Under the pieces are notes generated by a model. It saw only the letters and a program-made list of their open reading frames with translations, was not told the DNA's origin and ran no database searches. The position numbers and the translations under genes are program-made. Shown in pieces: positions 26,628-36,739 of a stretch of DNA of 64,000 nt (position 1 is its first letter; each line of letters opens with the position of its first letter). This DNA is from Pelagibius sp037652055 (GTDB lineage: Bacteria; Pseudomonadota; Alphaproteobacteria; Kiloniellales; Kiloniellaceae): assembly GCF_037652055.1 (NCBI RefSeq), contig NZ_JBBKAH010000010.1, forward strand, positions 6,825-70,824, given 5' to 3'.

Positions 26628-28160
26628 CTAGCGCCCGGACCATAGGCTGGCGAACAGCGGCGTCTCGGCGGCGGCCAGGGACGCCTCGTAGCCTTCGATC
26701 AGGCGCTCCACCGACGGCGCCATCACGTCGATGAAGGACGCCGGGTAGATGCCCATCCACAGCACGAGCGCGAGCAGCGGCGCGAAGACCGCCTTTTCCC
26801 GCCAGTTGAGGTCGAGGATCGCCATGAGATCCTCCTTGGTCATCTTGCCGAAGATGATGCGGCGGTAAAGGTAGAGCATGTAGGCGGCACCCAGCACCAT
26901 GCCGGTGGCGGCCAGCAGGGCGACCCAGGTATTGGCCTGGAAGGCGCCGACCAGTACCAGGAACTCGCCGACGAAGCCGCTGGTGCCCGGCAGGCCGACC
27001 GAGGCCAGCATGAAGACCATGAACACCAGGGCATAGCCGGGCATGCGGGCCACGAGGCCGTCGTAGCGCTCGATCAGGCGGGTGTGCAGGCGGTCGTAGA
27101 CCACGCCGACGCAGAGGAACAGCGCGGCCGAGACGATGCCGTGGGACAGCATCTGGAAAATCGCCCCCTCGATGCCCTGCTGATTCGCCGCGAAGATGCC
27201 GATGGTCACGAAACCCATGTGAGCGACCGACGAATAGGCGATCAGCTTCTTCATGTCCTCCTGGGCGAGCGCCACCAGAGAGGTGTAGATCACGGCAATG
27301 ACCGAGAGGGTGAAGACCAGCGGCGCGAAGAACTCGGAGGCCTCCGGCATCATCGGCAGCGAGAAGCGCAGGAAGCCGTAGCCGCCCATCTTCAGCAGCA
27401 CGCCGGCCAGGATCACCGAGCCCGCGGTCGGCGCCTCGACGTGGGCGTCCGGCAACCAGGTGTGCACCGGCCACATCGGCACCTTCACCGCGAAGGAGGC
27501 GAAGAAGGCCAGCCACAGCCAGATCTGCATGCCGGCCGGGAAGCCGTGGCTCAGCAAGGTCGGAATGTCCGTGGTGCCGGCGTCGTAGAACATGGCGAGG
27601 ATCGCCAGCAGCATCAGCACCGAGCCGGCCAGGGTGTAGAGAAAGAACTTGAAGGCCGCGTAGACCCGGCGCCCGCCGCCCCAGATGCCGATGATGAGGA
27701 ACATCGGGATCAGCACGCCTTCGAAGAAGACGTAGAAGATCACCATGTCGAGGGCGCAGAACATGCCGACCATCAGCGTCTCGAGGACGAGGAAGGCGAT
27801 CATGTACTCCTTCACCCGCACCTTCACCGCATCCCAGCTGGCTAGCACGCAGAGCGGCGTCAGCAGGGTCGATAGCAGGACGAACATCATCGAGATGCCG
27901 TCGACGCCCATGTGGTAGCTGATGTTGAACGCGGGGATCCAGTCGAAGCGCTCGACGAACTGGAAGTCGGCGCTGGCGCGGTCGAACTTGAACCACAGGA
28001 ACAGCGAGACGACGAAGGTCACCAGCGAGGCCCAGAGCGCCATGGAGCGGGCGTTCTTGGCCGCCAGGGCCTCGTCCTCGTGGCGCACGAAGAACAGGAT
28101 CCACAGCGCGCCCGCCAGGGGCAGGAAGGTGATCGTCGAAAGGATTGGCCAACCCGTCAT
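26628..28160 (-). CDS. nuoM: NADH-quinone oxidoreductase subunit M
   Basis: Proton-pumping membrane subunit of complex I, 510 residues, about 14 membrane segments. The hallmark FAVKVPMWPVHTWLPDAHVE with the conserved Lys and His lies mid-protein, and KLIAYSSVAHMGFVTIGIFA follows. It starts seven bases after nuoL and ends 19 bases before nuoN. Confidence 0.97.
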   Translation of the reverse strand: MTGWPILSTITFLPLAGALWILFFVRHEDEALAAKNARSMALWASLVTFVVSLFLWFKFDRASADFQFVERFDWIPAFNISYHMGVDGISMMFVLLSTLLTPLCVLASWDAVKVRVKEYMIAFLVLETLMVGMFCALDMVIFYVFFEGVLIPMFLIIGIWGGGRRVYAAFKFFLYTLAGSVLMLLAILAMFYDAGTTDIPTLLSHGFPAGMQIWLWLAFFASFAVKVPMWPVHTWLPDAHVEAPTAGSVILAGVLLKMGGYGFLRFSLPMMPEASEFFAPLVFTLSVIAVIYTSLVALAQEDMKKLIAYSSVAHMGFVTIGIFAANQQGIEGAIFQMLSHGIVSAALFLCVGVVYDRLHTRLIERYDGLVARMPGYALVFMVFMLASVGLPGTSGFVGEFLVLVGAFQANTWVALLAATGMVLGAAYMLYLYRRIIFGKMTKEDLMAILDLNWREKAVFAPLLALVLWMGIYPASFIDVMAPSVERLIEGYEASLAAAETPLFASLWSGR

Positions 28161-28167
28161 CTTAGGA

Positions 28168-30114
28168 TCACCCCACCTGGCTGAGGATGTACCAGGTGAC
28201 CAGGACGACGACCCCGATCAGCATGGCAAAGGCATAGTGATAGACGTAGCCGCTCTGCAGGGCCGAGGTCCGCTTGGATGCGTTCTGCGTGGTGGCGGCG
28301 ATGCCGTCCGGCCCGAGGCGGTCGATGATCGCGCCGTCCCCGCCCTTCCACAGGCCGAAGCCGAGGAGCCGCGCCGGCCGCACGAAGACGCGGTCGTAGA
28401 GCTCGTCGAAGTACCACTTGTTCAGCGAGAAGAGGTACAGCGGACGCAGCGCGCGGGCGGTCCTGGCCGGCAGCCCCGGCGCCGCCATGTAGTAGAGGTA
28501 GGCCAGCGCGATGCCGCCCAGGCCCGCCACCAGCGGCGCCAGCTTCACCCACAGCGGCACGTGGTGCGCCGCCTCCACCGTGTTATTCCCGGGCAGCACC
28601 AGCAGCGCCTCGCCCCAGAACTCCTCCATGTAGTGCCCGACGAAGTACTCGTAGGCGGCGATGCCGGCGAAGACGGCGCCGAAGGCCAGCACGTAGAGCG
28701 GGATCAGCATGACCTGCGGCGACTCGTGCACGTGCGACATCACCTCTTTCGAGGCGCGCGGCTTGCCGTGGAAGGTCATGAACATCAGGCGGCAGGAGTA
28801 GAAGGCGGTCATGAAGGCCGCCATGACGCCCATGACGAAGGCGAAGGTGCCGTGGGTCGAGTGATCGGCGAAGGCCGACTCGACCACGATGTCCTTGGAG
28901 TAGAAACCGGCGAAGCCGAAGACGCCGGGGATGCCGATGCCGAGCAGCGCGATGGTGCCGATCCACATGAGGCCCCAGGTCATCGGGATCATCTTGTAGA
29001 TGCCGCCCATCTTGCGCATGTCCTGTTCGTCGGACATGGCGTGGATGACCGACCCGGCGCCGAGGAACAGCAGCGCCTTGAAGAAGGCGTGGGTCATCAG
29101 GTGAAAGATGCCTGCCGAGTAGGCCGAGACGCCGAGGGCGAAGAACATGTAGCCGAGCTGCGAGCAGGTCGAATAGGCGATGACCCGCTTGATGTCGTTT
29201 TGGGTCAGGCCCACCGAGGCGGCGAAGAAGGCCGTCAGCGCGCCGACGTAGGTGACCAGCTCCAGGGCGGTCGGGGCATACTCGAACATCGGCGAGAGGC
29301 GGGCCACCATGAAGACCCCGGCCGTCACCATGGTCGCGGCATGGATCAGCGCGGAGACCGGGGTCGGGCCCTCCATGGCGTCCGGCAGCCAGGTGTGCAG
29401 CCCCAGCTGGGCCGATTTGCCCATGGCACCGATGAACAGCAGGATGCAAATGATGGTCAGCGCGTGGCCGGAGATGCCGAAGGCCTCGAACTCGGCGGTG
29501 GCGTAGCCCGGCACGGCCTGGAAGACCTGGTCGAAACTGGCGGTCCCGAAAAGCACGAAGGCGCCGCAGATGCCCAGCGCGAAGCCGACGTCGCCGACGC
29601 GGTTGACCAGGAAGGCCTTGATGGCGGCGGCGCAGGCGCTCGGCCGCTCGTACCAGAAACCGATCAGCAGGTAGGAGGCCAGGCCGACGCCCTCCCAGCC
29701 GAAGAACATCTGCACGAAGTTGTCGGCCGTCACCAGCATCAGCATGAAGAAGGTGAAGAGGCTGAGGTAGGCGAAGAAGCGCGGCTTGGCCGGATCATGC
29801 GACATATAGCCGACGGAATAGACGTGCACCATGGAGGACACGCCGGTCACCACCACCAGCATGACGGCGGTCAGCGTGTCGACCTTCAGCGCCCAGCTGA
29901 CCTCGAAGCTGCCGGAATCGATCCAGGTGAACAGCTCGGTGACGCGCGCGTTGTGGGCGAAGGCGACGTCGTAGAACACGATGCAGGACAGCACGGCGGA
30001 AACCAGCAGCAGGCCGCAGGTCACCAGCATGGCACCGCGGTCGCCGATGAAGCGCCCGAAGAAGCCGGCGATGATGGCGCCGAGCAACGGCAGCAGGACG
30101 ATCAGTTGCTCCAT
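28168..30114 (-). CDS. nuoL: NADH-quinone oxidoreductase subunit L
   Basis: Largest, distal proton-pumping subunit, 648 residues. It shows FFGWEGVGLASYLLIGFWY, AMGKSAQLGLHTWLPDAMEG and a long C-terminal extension (from about residue 540) corresponding to the lateral helix that braces the membrane arm, ending in one more membrane segment. Ten bases separate it from nuoK. Confidence 0.97.
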   Translation of the reverse strand: MEQLIVLLPLLGAIIAGFFGRFIGDRGAMLVTCGLLLVSAVLSCIVFYDVAFAHNARVTELFTWIDSGSFEVSWALKVDTLTAVMLVVVTGVSSMVHVYSVGYMSHDPAKPRFFAYLSLFTFFMLMLVTADNFVQMFFGWEGVGLASYLLIGFWYERPSACAAAIKAFLVNRVGDVGFALGICGAFVLFGTASFDQVFQAVPGYATAEFEAFGISGHALTIICILLFIGAMGKSAQLGLHTWLPDAMEGPTPVSALIHAATMVTAGVFMVARLSPMFEYAPTALELVTYVGALTAFFAASVGLTQNDIKRVIAYSTCSQLGYMFFALGVSAYSAGIFHLMTHAFFKALLFLGAGSVIHAMSDEQDMRKMGGIYKMIPMTWGLMWIGTIALLGIGIPGVFGFAGFYSKDIVVESAFADHSTHGTFAFVMGVMAAFMTAFYSCRLMFMTFHGKPRASKEVMSHVHESPQVMLIPLYVLAFGAVFAGIAAYEYFVGHYMEEFWGEALLVLPGNNTVEAAHHVPLWVKLAPLVAGLGGIALAYLYYMAAPGLPARTARALRPLYLFSLNKWYFDELYDRVFVRPARLLGFGLWKGGDGAIIDRLGPDGIAATTQNASKRTSALQSGYVYHYAFAMLIGVVVLVTWYILSQVG

Positions 30115-30124
30115 GGTCCCTGCC

Positions 30125-30436
30125 CTAACCCTTCATCATGTTGATGTCTTCGACCTCGATGGATCCGCGGTTGCGGAAGTAGACCACGAGGATGGCCAGC
30201 CCGATGGCCGCCTCGGCGGCGGCTACGGTCAGCACGAAGAGCGCGAATATCTGGCCGACGAGATCCTGCAGGTGGGTCGAGAAGGCCACCAGGTTGATGT
30301 TCACCGCCAACAGCATCAGTTCGATCGACATCAGCATGATGATGACGTTCTTGCGGTTCAGGAAGATGCCGAAGATCCCCAGGGTGAAGAGGATCGCGGC
30401 GACCGTCAGGTAGTGGCCGAGGCCGATTTCCAGCAT
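30125..30436 (-). CDS. nuoK: NADH-quinone oxidoreductase subunit K
   Basis: Small membrane subunit, 103 residues and three membrane segments, with the two buried Glu residues of the proton channel in MLMSIELMLLAVNIN and LTVAAAEAAIGLAI. The length is that of the family. It starts four bases after nuoJ. Confidence 0.97.
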   Translation of the reverse strand: MLEIGLGHYLTVAAILFTLGIFGIFLNRKNVIIMLMSIELMLLAVNINLVAFSTHLQDLVGQIFALFVLTVAAAEAAIGLAILVVYFRNRGSIEVEDINMMKG

Positions 30437-30440
30437 GGCG

Positions 30441-31055
30441 TTATACCCCGCTCCGGCTTGGGACCTGCTTCACCTCGACGGACTCTGCACGGGTCCGCGC
30501 GGTCTGCTTGGCGATCGACTGGCGCCGCACGCCCACGCGCTGGCGCAGGGTCAGCACGATGGCGCCGACCATGGCGACCAGCAGGATCAGGCCGGAGACC
30601 TGGAAGAGGTAGATGTAATCGGTGTAGATCACCCCGCCCAGGGCCCGGGTGTTGTGCATGTCGCCGGCCGGCACCTGCGGTTGGCTGGCCGCCAGCTGCG
30701 CCGCCGGGGAAATGATCCAGGCGCCGCCGACCAGGATCAGCTCGACCAGCAGGATGAGGCCGATAAGGCCGCCGAGCGGCAGGTACTGCAGGAAGCCCTC
30801 GCGCATGCGCACGAAGTTGATGTCCAGCATCATGACCACGAAGAGGAACAGCACCGCGACCGCACCGACGTAGACCACCACCAGGATCATCGCCAGGAAC
30901 TCCGCCCCCATCAGGACGAAGAGCCCCGCGGCGTTGAAGAAGGCGAGGATCAGGAACAGCACCGAGTGCACGGGGTTGCGCGCCGTCACCACCATGACGC
31001 CGGCGGCCACGGTGACCGCGGCGAAAAGATAGAAGGCCAGGGCCTGGATGATCAT
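30441..31055 (-). CDS. nuoJ: NADH-quinone oxidoreductase subunit J
   Basis: Membrane subunit of 204 residues with five hydrophobic segments; VVYVGAVAVLFLFVVMMLD contains the pi-bulge region typical of NuoJ. The C-terminal 35 residues are basic and soluble. A 116-base spacer separates it from nuoI, the only long gap inside the nuo operon; I see no gene in it. Confidence 0.96.
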   Translation of the reverse strand: MIIQALAFYLFAAVTVAAGVMVVTARNPVHSVLFLILAFFNAAGLFVLMGAEFLAMILVVVYVGAVAVLFLFVVMMLDINFVRMREGFLQYLPLGGLIGLILLVELILVGGAWIISPAAQLAASQPQVPAGDMHNTRALGGVIYTDYIYLFQVSGLILLVAMVGAIVLTLRQRVGVRRQSIAKQTARTRAESVEVKQVPSRSGV

Positions 31056-31171
31056 GCCGTCTGTCCCCCCTCTTCCTTCCGGCCGGCCGGCTCACCGGCC
31101 CATTCGATCAAACGCACGGGTTACTCCCCCAAAGATATGCGCGCGCCCCGCGACCGCCCAGGCCCGTCGGC

Positions 31172-31660
31172 TCAGCGGTAGGGCGCATCGAGTTCCAGGT
31201 TCTGGGCGATCTCGTATTCCCAGCGGTCGCCGTTCGCGAGCAGCTTTTCCTTGTTGTAGAACAGCTCTTCGCGGTTCTCGGTGGCGAACTCGAAATTCGG
31301 CCCCTCGACGATTGCGTCCACCGGGCAGGCTTCCTGGCAGAAGCCGCAGTAGATGCACTTCGTCATGTCGATGTCGTAGCGCGTGGTGCGCCGGCTGCCG
31401 TCTTCGCGCGGTTCGGCCTCGATGGTGATGGCCAGCGCCGGGCAGATCGCCTCGCACAGCTTGCAGGCGATGCAGCGCTCCTCGCCATTGGGGTAGCGGC
31501 GCAAAGCGTGCTCGCCGCGGAAGCGCGGGCTGAGCGGCCCCTTCTCGTAGGGATAGTTCAGCGTCACCTTCGGCTTGAAGAAGTAGCGCAGGGTCAGCGA
31601 CATGCCCGAGATGAGCTCGCTGAGCAACAGGCTGCGCAGGCCGCGGTCAATCATGCCCAT
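31172..31660 (-). CDS. nuoI: NADH-quinone oxidoreductase subunit I
   Basis: Peripheral-arm subunit carrying clusters N6a and N6b. The 162-residue protein has two ferredoxin-type sets: Cys63, 66, 69, 73 and Cys102, 105, 108, 112. The N-terminal helix (SLLLSELISGMSLTLRYFF) anchors it to the membrane. It begins 17 bases after nuoH. Confidence 0.97.
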   Translation of the reverse strand: MGMIDRGLRSLLLSELISGMSLTLRYFFKPKVTLNYPYEKGPLSPRFRGEHALRRYPNGEERCIACKLCEAICPALAITIEAEPREDGSRRTTRYDIDMTKCIYCGFCQEACPVDAIVEGPNFEFATENREELFYNKEKLLANGDRWEYEIAQNLELDAPYR

Positions 31661-31677
31661 AAGTCAGACTCCCGCCG

Positions 31678-32718
31678 TCATGTGTGCGGCACCAGATCGA
31701 AGGCGACCAGCACGCCCGCCGTCAGCACCACCCAGAACAGCGAGAACGGGAGGAACACCTTCCAGCCGAGGCGCATCAGCTGGTCGTAGCGGTAGCGTGG
31801 GAAGGTCGCGCGGACCCAGAGGAAGAAGAAGAGCACCAGGCAGATCTTGGCGATCAGCCAGATCGGCCCCGGAATCCAGTTGAACGGCGCAATGTCGATC
31901 GGCGGCAGCCAGCCGCCGAGGAACAGGATCGAGGTCATCGCGCTCATCAGGATCATGTTCGCGTATTCGCCCAGGAAGAACAGGGCGAAGGTCATCGCCG
32001 AGTACTCGACGAAGAAGCCGGCCACCAGCTCGGACTCGCCTTCCGGCAGGTCGAAGGGCGAACGGTTGGTCTCCGCCAGGGTCGAGATGAAGAAGATCAC
32101 GAACATCGGCAGCAGCGGCAGCCAGAACCACGAGAACAGGCCGTAGTCGCCCTTTTGTGCCAGGACGATGTCGGAGAGGTTCAGCGAACCGACCAGCAAC
32201 AGCACGGTGATGATGACGAAGCCCATGGAGACTTCGTAGGACACCATCTGCGCGGCCGAGCGCAGCGCGCCGAGGAAGGGGTACTTCGAGTTTGAGGCCC
32301 AGCCAGCCATGATGACGCCGTAGACGCCGAGCGAGGAGATCGCGAAGAGGTAGAGGATGCCGACGTTGATGTCGGCCAGCACCATGCCGGCGTCGAAGGG
32401 GATCACCGCCCAGCCGATCATCGCCAGGACGAAGGTCAGCATCGGCGCCATCAGGAAGACGATGCGGTTCGCCCCCGACGGCAGGATGGTCTCCTTGAAC
32501 AGCAGCTTCACCGCATCGGCAATGGGCTGCAGCAGGCCGAAGGGGCCGACCACGTTGGGCCCCTTGCGCAGCTGCATCGCGGCGATGACCTTGCGCTCGG
32601 CATAGGTCAGGTAGGCGACGGCCAGCAGCAGCGGCAGCAGGATCGCCATGATCTTGCCGAGCAGAAAGATGCCCTGCCCGATCGGGTCGTTGTAGAGGAA
32701 GTCCATCACCTCAGCCAT
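31678..32718 (-). CDS. nuoH: NADH-quinone oxidoreductase subunit H
   Basis: Membrane subunit that forms the quinone chamber entrance with NuoB and NuoD. The 346-residue protein shows AERKVIAAMQLRKGPN and TNRSPFDLPEGESELVAGF, the two family signatures, and eight membrane segments. Its start overlaps the nuoG stop by eight bases. Confidence 0.97.
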   Translation of the reverse strand: MAEVMDFLYNDPIGQGIFLLGKIMAILLPLLLAVAYLTYAERKVIAAMQLRKGPNVVGPFGLLQPIADAVKLLFKETILPSGANRIVFLMAPMLTFVLAMIGWAVIPFDAGMVLADINVGILYLFAISSLGVYGVIMAGWASNSKYPFLGALRSAAQMVSYEVSMGFVIITVLLLVGSLNLSDIVLAQKGDYGLFSWFWLPLLPMFVIFFISTLAETNRSPFDLPEGESELVAGFFVEYSAMTFALFFLGEYANMILMSAMTSILFLGGWLPPIDIAPFNWIPGPIWLIAKICLVLFFFLWVRATFPRYRYDQLMRLGWKVFLPFSLFWVVLTAGVLVAFDLVPHT

Positions 32719-34786
32719 GGGTGCCGGTCCCCCGCTTCACGCCGAGCGAGAAGGCCTCGACGCACTGTGCCATGGTCTCCGAGGCCCGGCTGATCGGATC
32801 GGTCATGTAGAACACCCCGACGGGCGAGACGAAGGGGGCCGCGTCCATCGGCCCTTCCTTGCCGAAGGGGCCCCAGTCCGCCGGCTCGATCTGGTCGACC
32901 GCGGCGAACACCCGGTTCACCTCGATGAGGCGCTGGCGCAGCTCACCCAGGCTGTCGTAGGGCAGCCGCTTGCCGACCGTCTCCGAAAGCGCGCGCAGGA
33001 TGGTCCAATCCTCGCGGGCGTCGCCCGGCGGGAAGGCGGCGAGACGCCCCAGCTGCACGCGGCCCTCGGTGTTCACGTAGGTGGCGTTCTTCTCGGTATA
33101 GGCGGCCCCCGGCAGGATGACGTCGGCACGGTGCGCGCCGGCGTCGCCATGGTGGCCCTGGTAGATCACGAAGGGCCCCTTGCCCGGCGCGCCGAGGCGG
33201 CCCATGGGCAACTCGTCAGCGCCGAGCAGGAAGATCGCCCGGACCGAGCCGTCCTCGCAGCCGGCCAGGATGCCGTCGCGGTCGCGGCCGCCCTCGCCCG
33301 GCAGGAAGCCGAGGTCGAGGCCGCCGACCCGCGCCGCCGCGGTGTGCAGCAGGTTGAAGCCGTTCCAACCGTCTTTAGCCATGCCGTAGCGTTCCGCGAC
33401 CTTGCGCGCGGCGGCCAGCACGGCGCCGCCGTCGGGGCGCGCCAGCGCGCCCATGCCGACGATGACCATCGGCCGCTCGGCCTTTTCCAGCACGGCGGCG
33501 AAGTTGCCCTTGCCGTCCGCGATCTCCGCCAGCGTCTCCGGCCCGGCGCCGAGATAGCTGTAGGGAAAGGTCAGGTCGACCTGCTGGCCGATCATGCCCA
33601 CCTTCAGGCCGTTCTGCAGGAAGCGCTTGCGCAGCCGGGCGTTCACCATCGCCGCTTCCCAGCGCGGGTTCGTGCCGACCAGCAGCACCGCATCGGCCTG
33701 CTCGATGCCGGCGATGGTGCTGTTGAAGAGGTAGGCGGCACGGCTGGACGCGTCGATCTTGGCGCCGTCCTGGCGGCAGTCGAGGTTCGGCGAGCCGAGC
33801 CCCGCCATGAGGTCCTTCAGCGCCAGCATCGACTCGGCATCGCAGAGGTCGCCGGCGATGGCGGCAATCTGCTTGCCGTCCAGTCCCTTAAGCTTGGCGG
33901 CGATGGCCTTGAAGGCGACATCCCAAGACACCGCCTCCAGGCGCCCGGCGCCGTTGCGCAGGTAGGGGCGGTCGAGACGCTGTCGCATCAGGCCGTCGCA
34001 GGCGTGACGCGTCTTGTCGTTGATCCACTCCTCGTTCACGTCCTCGTGCAGGCGCGGCAGCACGCGCATCACTTCGCGGCCGCGGGTGTCGACGCGGATG
34101 TTGGAGCCGACGGCGTCCAGCACGTCGATGGAGTCGGTCTTGCGCAGCTCCCAGGGGCGCGCGATGAAGGCATAGGGCTTGGAGGTCAGCGCGCCGACCG
34201 GGCAGACGTCGACCAGGTTGCCCGAGAGTTCAGAGTCGACGGCCTTTTCCAGCGTCGTGATCTCGGCATTCTCACCGCGGTTGACCAGGCCGATCTCCTC
34301 GACGCCGGCGATCTCGGTGGCGAAGCGCACGCAGCGGGTGCACTGGATGCAGCGGGTCATGATCGTCTTGATCAGCGGCCCCATGTACTTCTCGGTGACC
34401 GCGCGCTTGTTCTCTTCGTAGCGGCTGCGGTCGAAGCCGTAGGCCATCGCCTGGTCCTGCAGGTCGCACTCACCGCCCTGGTCGCAGATCGGGCAGTCGA
34501 GCGGATGATTGATCAGCAGGAATTCCATGACGCCGTTGCGCGCCTTCTTCACCTTGTCGGTGTCGGTCTTGATCACCATGCCCTCGCCCACCGGCATGGC
34601 GCAGGAGGCGATGGGCTTGGGCGCGCGCTCCATCTCGACCAGGCACATGCGGCAGTTGCCCGCGACCGACAGGCGGTCGTGGTAGCAGAAACGCGGGATC
34701 TCGACGCCGGCGAGTTCGCAGGCCTGCAGTACGGACAGACCGTCCGCGACTTCGATCTCTTTGCCGTCGATCGTCAGCTTCGGCAT
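32711..34786 (-). CDS. nuoG: NADH-quinone oxidoreductase subunit G
   Basis: Iron-sulfur subunit of the NADH-oxidising arm. From the ATG at 34786 the protein has 691 residues: a [2Fe-2S] domain with Cys34, 45, 48 and 62, then the His/Cys cluster motif around HPLDCPICDQGGECDLQ, the 4Fe-4S motif CIQCTRCVRF, and a molybdopterin-oxidoreductase-like domain without cofactor residues. The frame runs open 37 codons further upstream, into nuoF, but the family start is MPKLTIDGKEIEV. Ten bases separate it from nuoF. Confidence 0.96.
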   Translation of the reverse strand: MPKLTIDGKEIEVADGLSVLQACELAGVEIPRFCYHDRLSVAGNCRMCLVEMERAPKPIASCAMPVGEGMVIKTDTDKVKKARNGVMEFLLINHPLDCPICDQGGECDLQDQAMAYGFDRSRYEENKRAVTEKYMGPLIKTIMTRCIQCTRCVRFATEIAGVEEIGLVNRGENAEITTLEKAVDSELSGNLVDVCPVGALTSKPYAFIARPWELRKTDSIDVLDAVGSNIRVDTRGREVMRVLPRLHEDVNEEWINDKTRHACDGLMRQRLDRPYLRNGAGRLEAVSWDVAFKAIAAKLKGLDGKQIAAIAGDLCDAESMLALKDLMAGLGSPNLDCRQDGAKIDASSRAAYLFNSTIAGIEQADAVLLVGTNPRWEAAMVNARLRKRFLQNGLKVGMIGQQVDLTFPYSYLGAGPETLAEIADGKGNFAAVLEKAERPMVIVGMGALARPDGGAVLAAARKVAERYGMAKDGWNGFNLLHTAAARVGGLDLGFLPGEGGRDRDGILAGCEDGSVRAIFLLGADELPMGRLGAPGKGPFVIYQGHHGDAGAHRADVILPGAAYTEKNATYVNTEGRVQLGRLAAFPPGDAREDWTILRALSETVGKRLPYDSLGELRQRLIEVNRVFAAVDQIEPADWGPFGKEGPMDAAPFVSPVGVFYMTDPISRASETMAQCVEAFSLGVKRGTGTHG

Positions 34787-34796
34787 TGCTAACCCC

Positions 34797-36083
34797 CTAC
34801 TCCGCCGCCGCCATGGACTGCTTGCGCTCCTTGATGCGGCGCTCAACCTCCGGACGGAAGTGGCGCAGCAGGCCCTGGACCGGCCAGGCGGCCGCATCGC
34901 CGAGCGCGCAGATGGTGTGCCCCTCGACCTGATAGGTCACATCGAGCAGCGTATCAATCTCTTCCAGTTCCGCATCGCCGCGCACCAGGCGGGTCATGAC
35001 GCGGTACATCCAGCCGGTGCCCTCGCGGCAGGGCGTGCACTGGCCGCAGCTCTCGTGCATGTAGAAGTGCGACAGGCGGGCGATGGCCTCGACGATGTCG
35101 GTCGACTTGTCCATCACGATGACCGCCGCGGTGCCGAGGCCCGACTGCGCCTCGCGCAGCGAGTCGAAGTCCATCAGGATGTTCGTGCAGGTCGAGGCCG
35201 GCAGGCAGGGCACCGACGAGCCGCCGGGGATGACCGCCAGCAGGTTGTCCCAGCCGCCGATGACGCCACCGGCGTGCTTGTCGATGAGCTCCTTCAGCGG
35301 GATGCTCATCTCTTCCTCGACGTTCAGCGGCTTGTTCACGTGGCCGGAGATCGAGAAGATCTTGGTGCCGGTGTTGTTGGCCCGGCCGAAGCTGGTCCAC
35401 CAGGCGACGCCGCGGCGCAGGATCTCGGGCGCGACGGCAATCGTCTCGACGTTATTGATCGTCGTCGGGCAGCCGTAGAGGCCGCAGGCGGCGGGGAACG
35501 GCGGCTTCAGGCGCGGCTGGCCCTTCTTGCCCTCCAGGCTCTCCAGCAGCGCGGTTTCCTCGCCGCAGATGTAGGCGCCGGCGCCACGGTGCAGGTAGAT
35601 GTCGTAGTCGTAGCCGCTGCCGCAGGCGTTCTTGCCGATCAGGCCGGCGTCGTAGGCCTCGTCGATCGCCTTCTGGATCTGCGAGCTCTCGTGATAATAC
35701 TCGCCGCGGATGTAGATGTAGCAGGCCGTGGCGCCCATGGCGAAGCCCGCCACCAGGCAGCCTTCCAGCAGGCGGTGCGGATCGTTGCGCAGGATCTCGC
35801 GGTCCTTGCAGGAGCCCGGCTCGGACTCGTCGGCATTGACCACCAGGTAGGCCGGGCGGTCGCCGCGGTCCTTCGGCATGAAGGACCACTTGAGGCCGGT
35901 CGGGAAACCGGCGCCGCCGCGCCCGCGCAGGCCCGACTCCTTGATCGTCTCGACGATCTTGTCGCGGCCCAAATCCAGCAGCGCCTTGGTGTTATCCCAC
36001 ACCCCGCGCCGCCGGGCGCCGGCCAGGCTCCAGTCGTCCTGGCCGTAAAGGTTGGTGAAGATGCGGTCCTTGTCTTTCAGCAT
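34797..36083 (-). CDS. nuoF: NADH-quinone oxidoreductase subunit F
   Basis: NADH- and FMN-binding subunit, the electron entry point. From the ATG at 36083 it has 428 residues, with the glycine-rich GLRGRGGAGFPTG near residue 51-63, FMN-binding NADESEPGSCKDREI, and the N3 cluster ligands Cys346, 349 and 352 in SCGQCTPCREG plus a later Cys. An open frame continues upstream across nuoE but encodes only a shadow. Length fits the family. Confidence 0.96.
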   Translation of the reverse strand: MLKDKDRIFTNLYGQDDWSLAGARRRGVWDNTKALLDLGRDKIVETIKESGLRGRGGAGFPTGLKWSFMPKDRGDRPAYLVVNADESEPGSCKDREILRNDPHRLLEGCLVAGFAMGATACYIYIRGEYYHESSQIQKAIDEAYDAGLIGKNACGSGYDYDIYLHRGAGAYICGEETALLESLEGKKGQPRLKPPFPAACGLYGCPTTINNVETIAVAPEILRRGVAWWTSFGRANNTGTKIFSISGHVNKPLNVEEEMSIPLKELIDKHAGGVIGGWDNLLAVIPGGSSVPCLPASTCTNILMDFDSLREAQSGLGTAAVIVMDKSTDIVEAIARLSHFYMHESCGQCTPCREGTGWMYRVMTRLVRGDAELEEIDTLLDVTYQVEGHTICALGDAAAWPVQGLLRHFRPEVERRIKERKQSMAAAE

Positions 36084-36103
36084 AGGTTGGGGTCCTGCAG
36101 CAT

Positions 36104-36739
36104 CTAGTCGTCCCCTCCGGCCCCGGTGCTCTCTGGGCCGGGCACGTTCAACAGCGTCTGCCGTCCGCCTTCCGGCGCCGAAGCCAGGCGCCCGGTCTGC
36201 GAACCGACCTTGACCTCGCCGCCGGCGCGCAGCTCGTCGATGATCTCTTCCATGCGCTGGGGTGTCAGGTCCTCGTAGTAGAAGTCGTTGATCTGCACCA
36301 TCGGCGCGTTGGCGCAGGCGCCGAGGCACTCGACCTCCATGATGCTGAACAGGCCGTCGTCGGTGACTTGCTTGAGGCCGACGCCCAGCTTCTTCTTGCA
36401 GGCCCCGGTGATGCCGTCCGAGCCGCGCAGCCAGCAGGGCGTCGTACGGCAGACCTGGATGAGGTACTTGCCGACCGGCTGCAGGTTGAACATCGAATAG
36501 AACGAGGCGACCTCGTAGACGCGGATCGGCGCGACCTCCAGGTAGGCGGCCACGTATTCGATGGCCTCGGGCGACAGCCAGCCGTCGTTCTGGCGCTGCG
36601 CCAGGTCGAGCAGCGCGATGGTGGCGCTGGCCTTGCGGTCCGCCGGGTAGCGCGCGCAGATTGTCTTCGCGCGCGCGTCGTTCTCCGCCGTGAAGGCGAA
36701 GCCCCCGGTCTTGGGCTGGGGATAGCTGCTGGTCTTCAT
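36104..36739 (-). CDS. nuoE: NADH-quinone oxidoreductase subunit E
   Basis: [2Fe-2S] thioredoxin-fold subunit paired with NuoF. From the ATG at 36739 it has 211 residues with ligands Cys97, 102, 138 and 142 (VCRTTPC and ECLGAC). A C-terminal tail of about 40 residues, rich in Gly and Pro, extends beyond the E. coli protein (166 residues). The start overlaps the nuoD stop by four bases (ATGA). Confidence 0.96.
   Translation of the reverse strand: MKTSSYPQPKTGGFAFTAENDARAKTICARYPADRKASATIALLDLAQRQNDGWLSPEAIEYVAAYLEVAPIRVYEVASFYSMFNLQPVGKYLIQVCRTTPCWLRGSDGITGACKKKLGVGLKQVTDDGLFSIMEVECLGACANAPMVQINDFYYEDLTPQRMEEIIDELRAGGEVKVGSQTGRLASAPEGGRQTLLNVPGPESTGAGGDD

Noticed and set aside
32717..34792. 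Long plus-strand open frame opposite nuoG; similar ones opposite lon (40792-43176), dnaE (12299-14050) and parE (58021-60057)
   Set aside because: They mirror strongly conserved genes in GC-rich DNA, have His/Arg/Gly-rich shadow composition and no recognisable domains or ribosome-binding sites.
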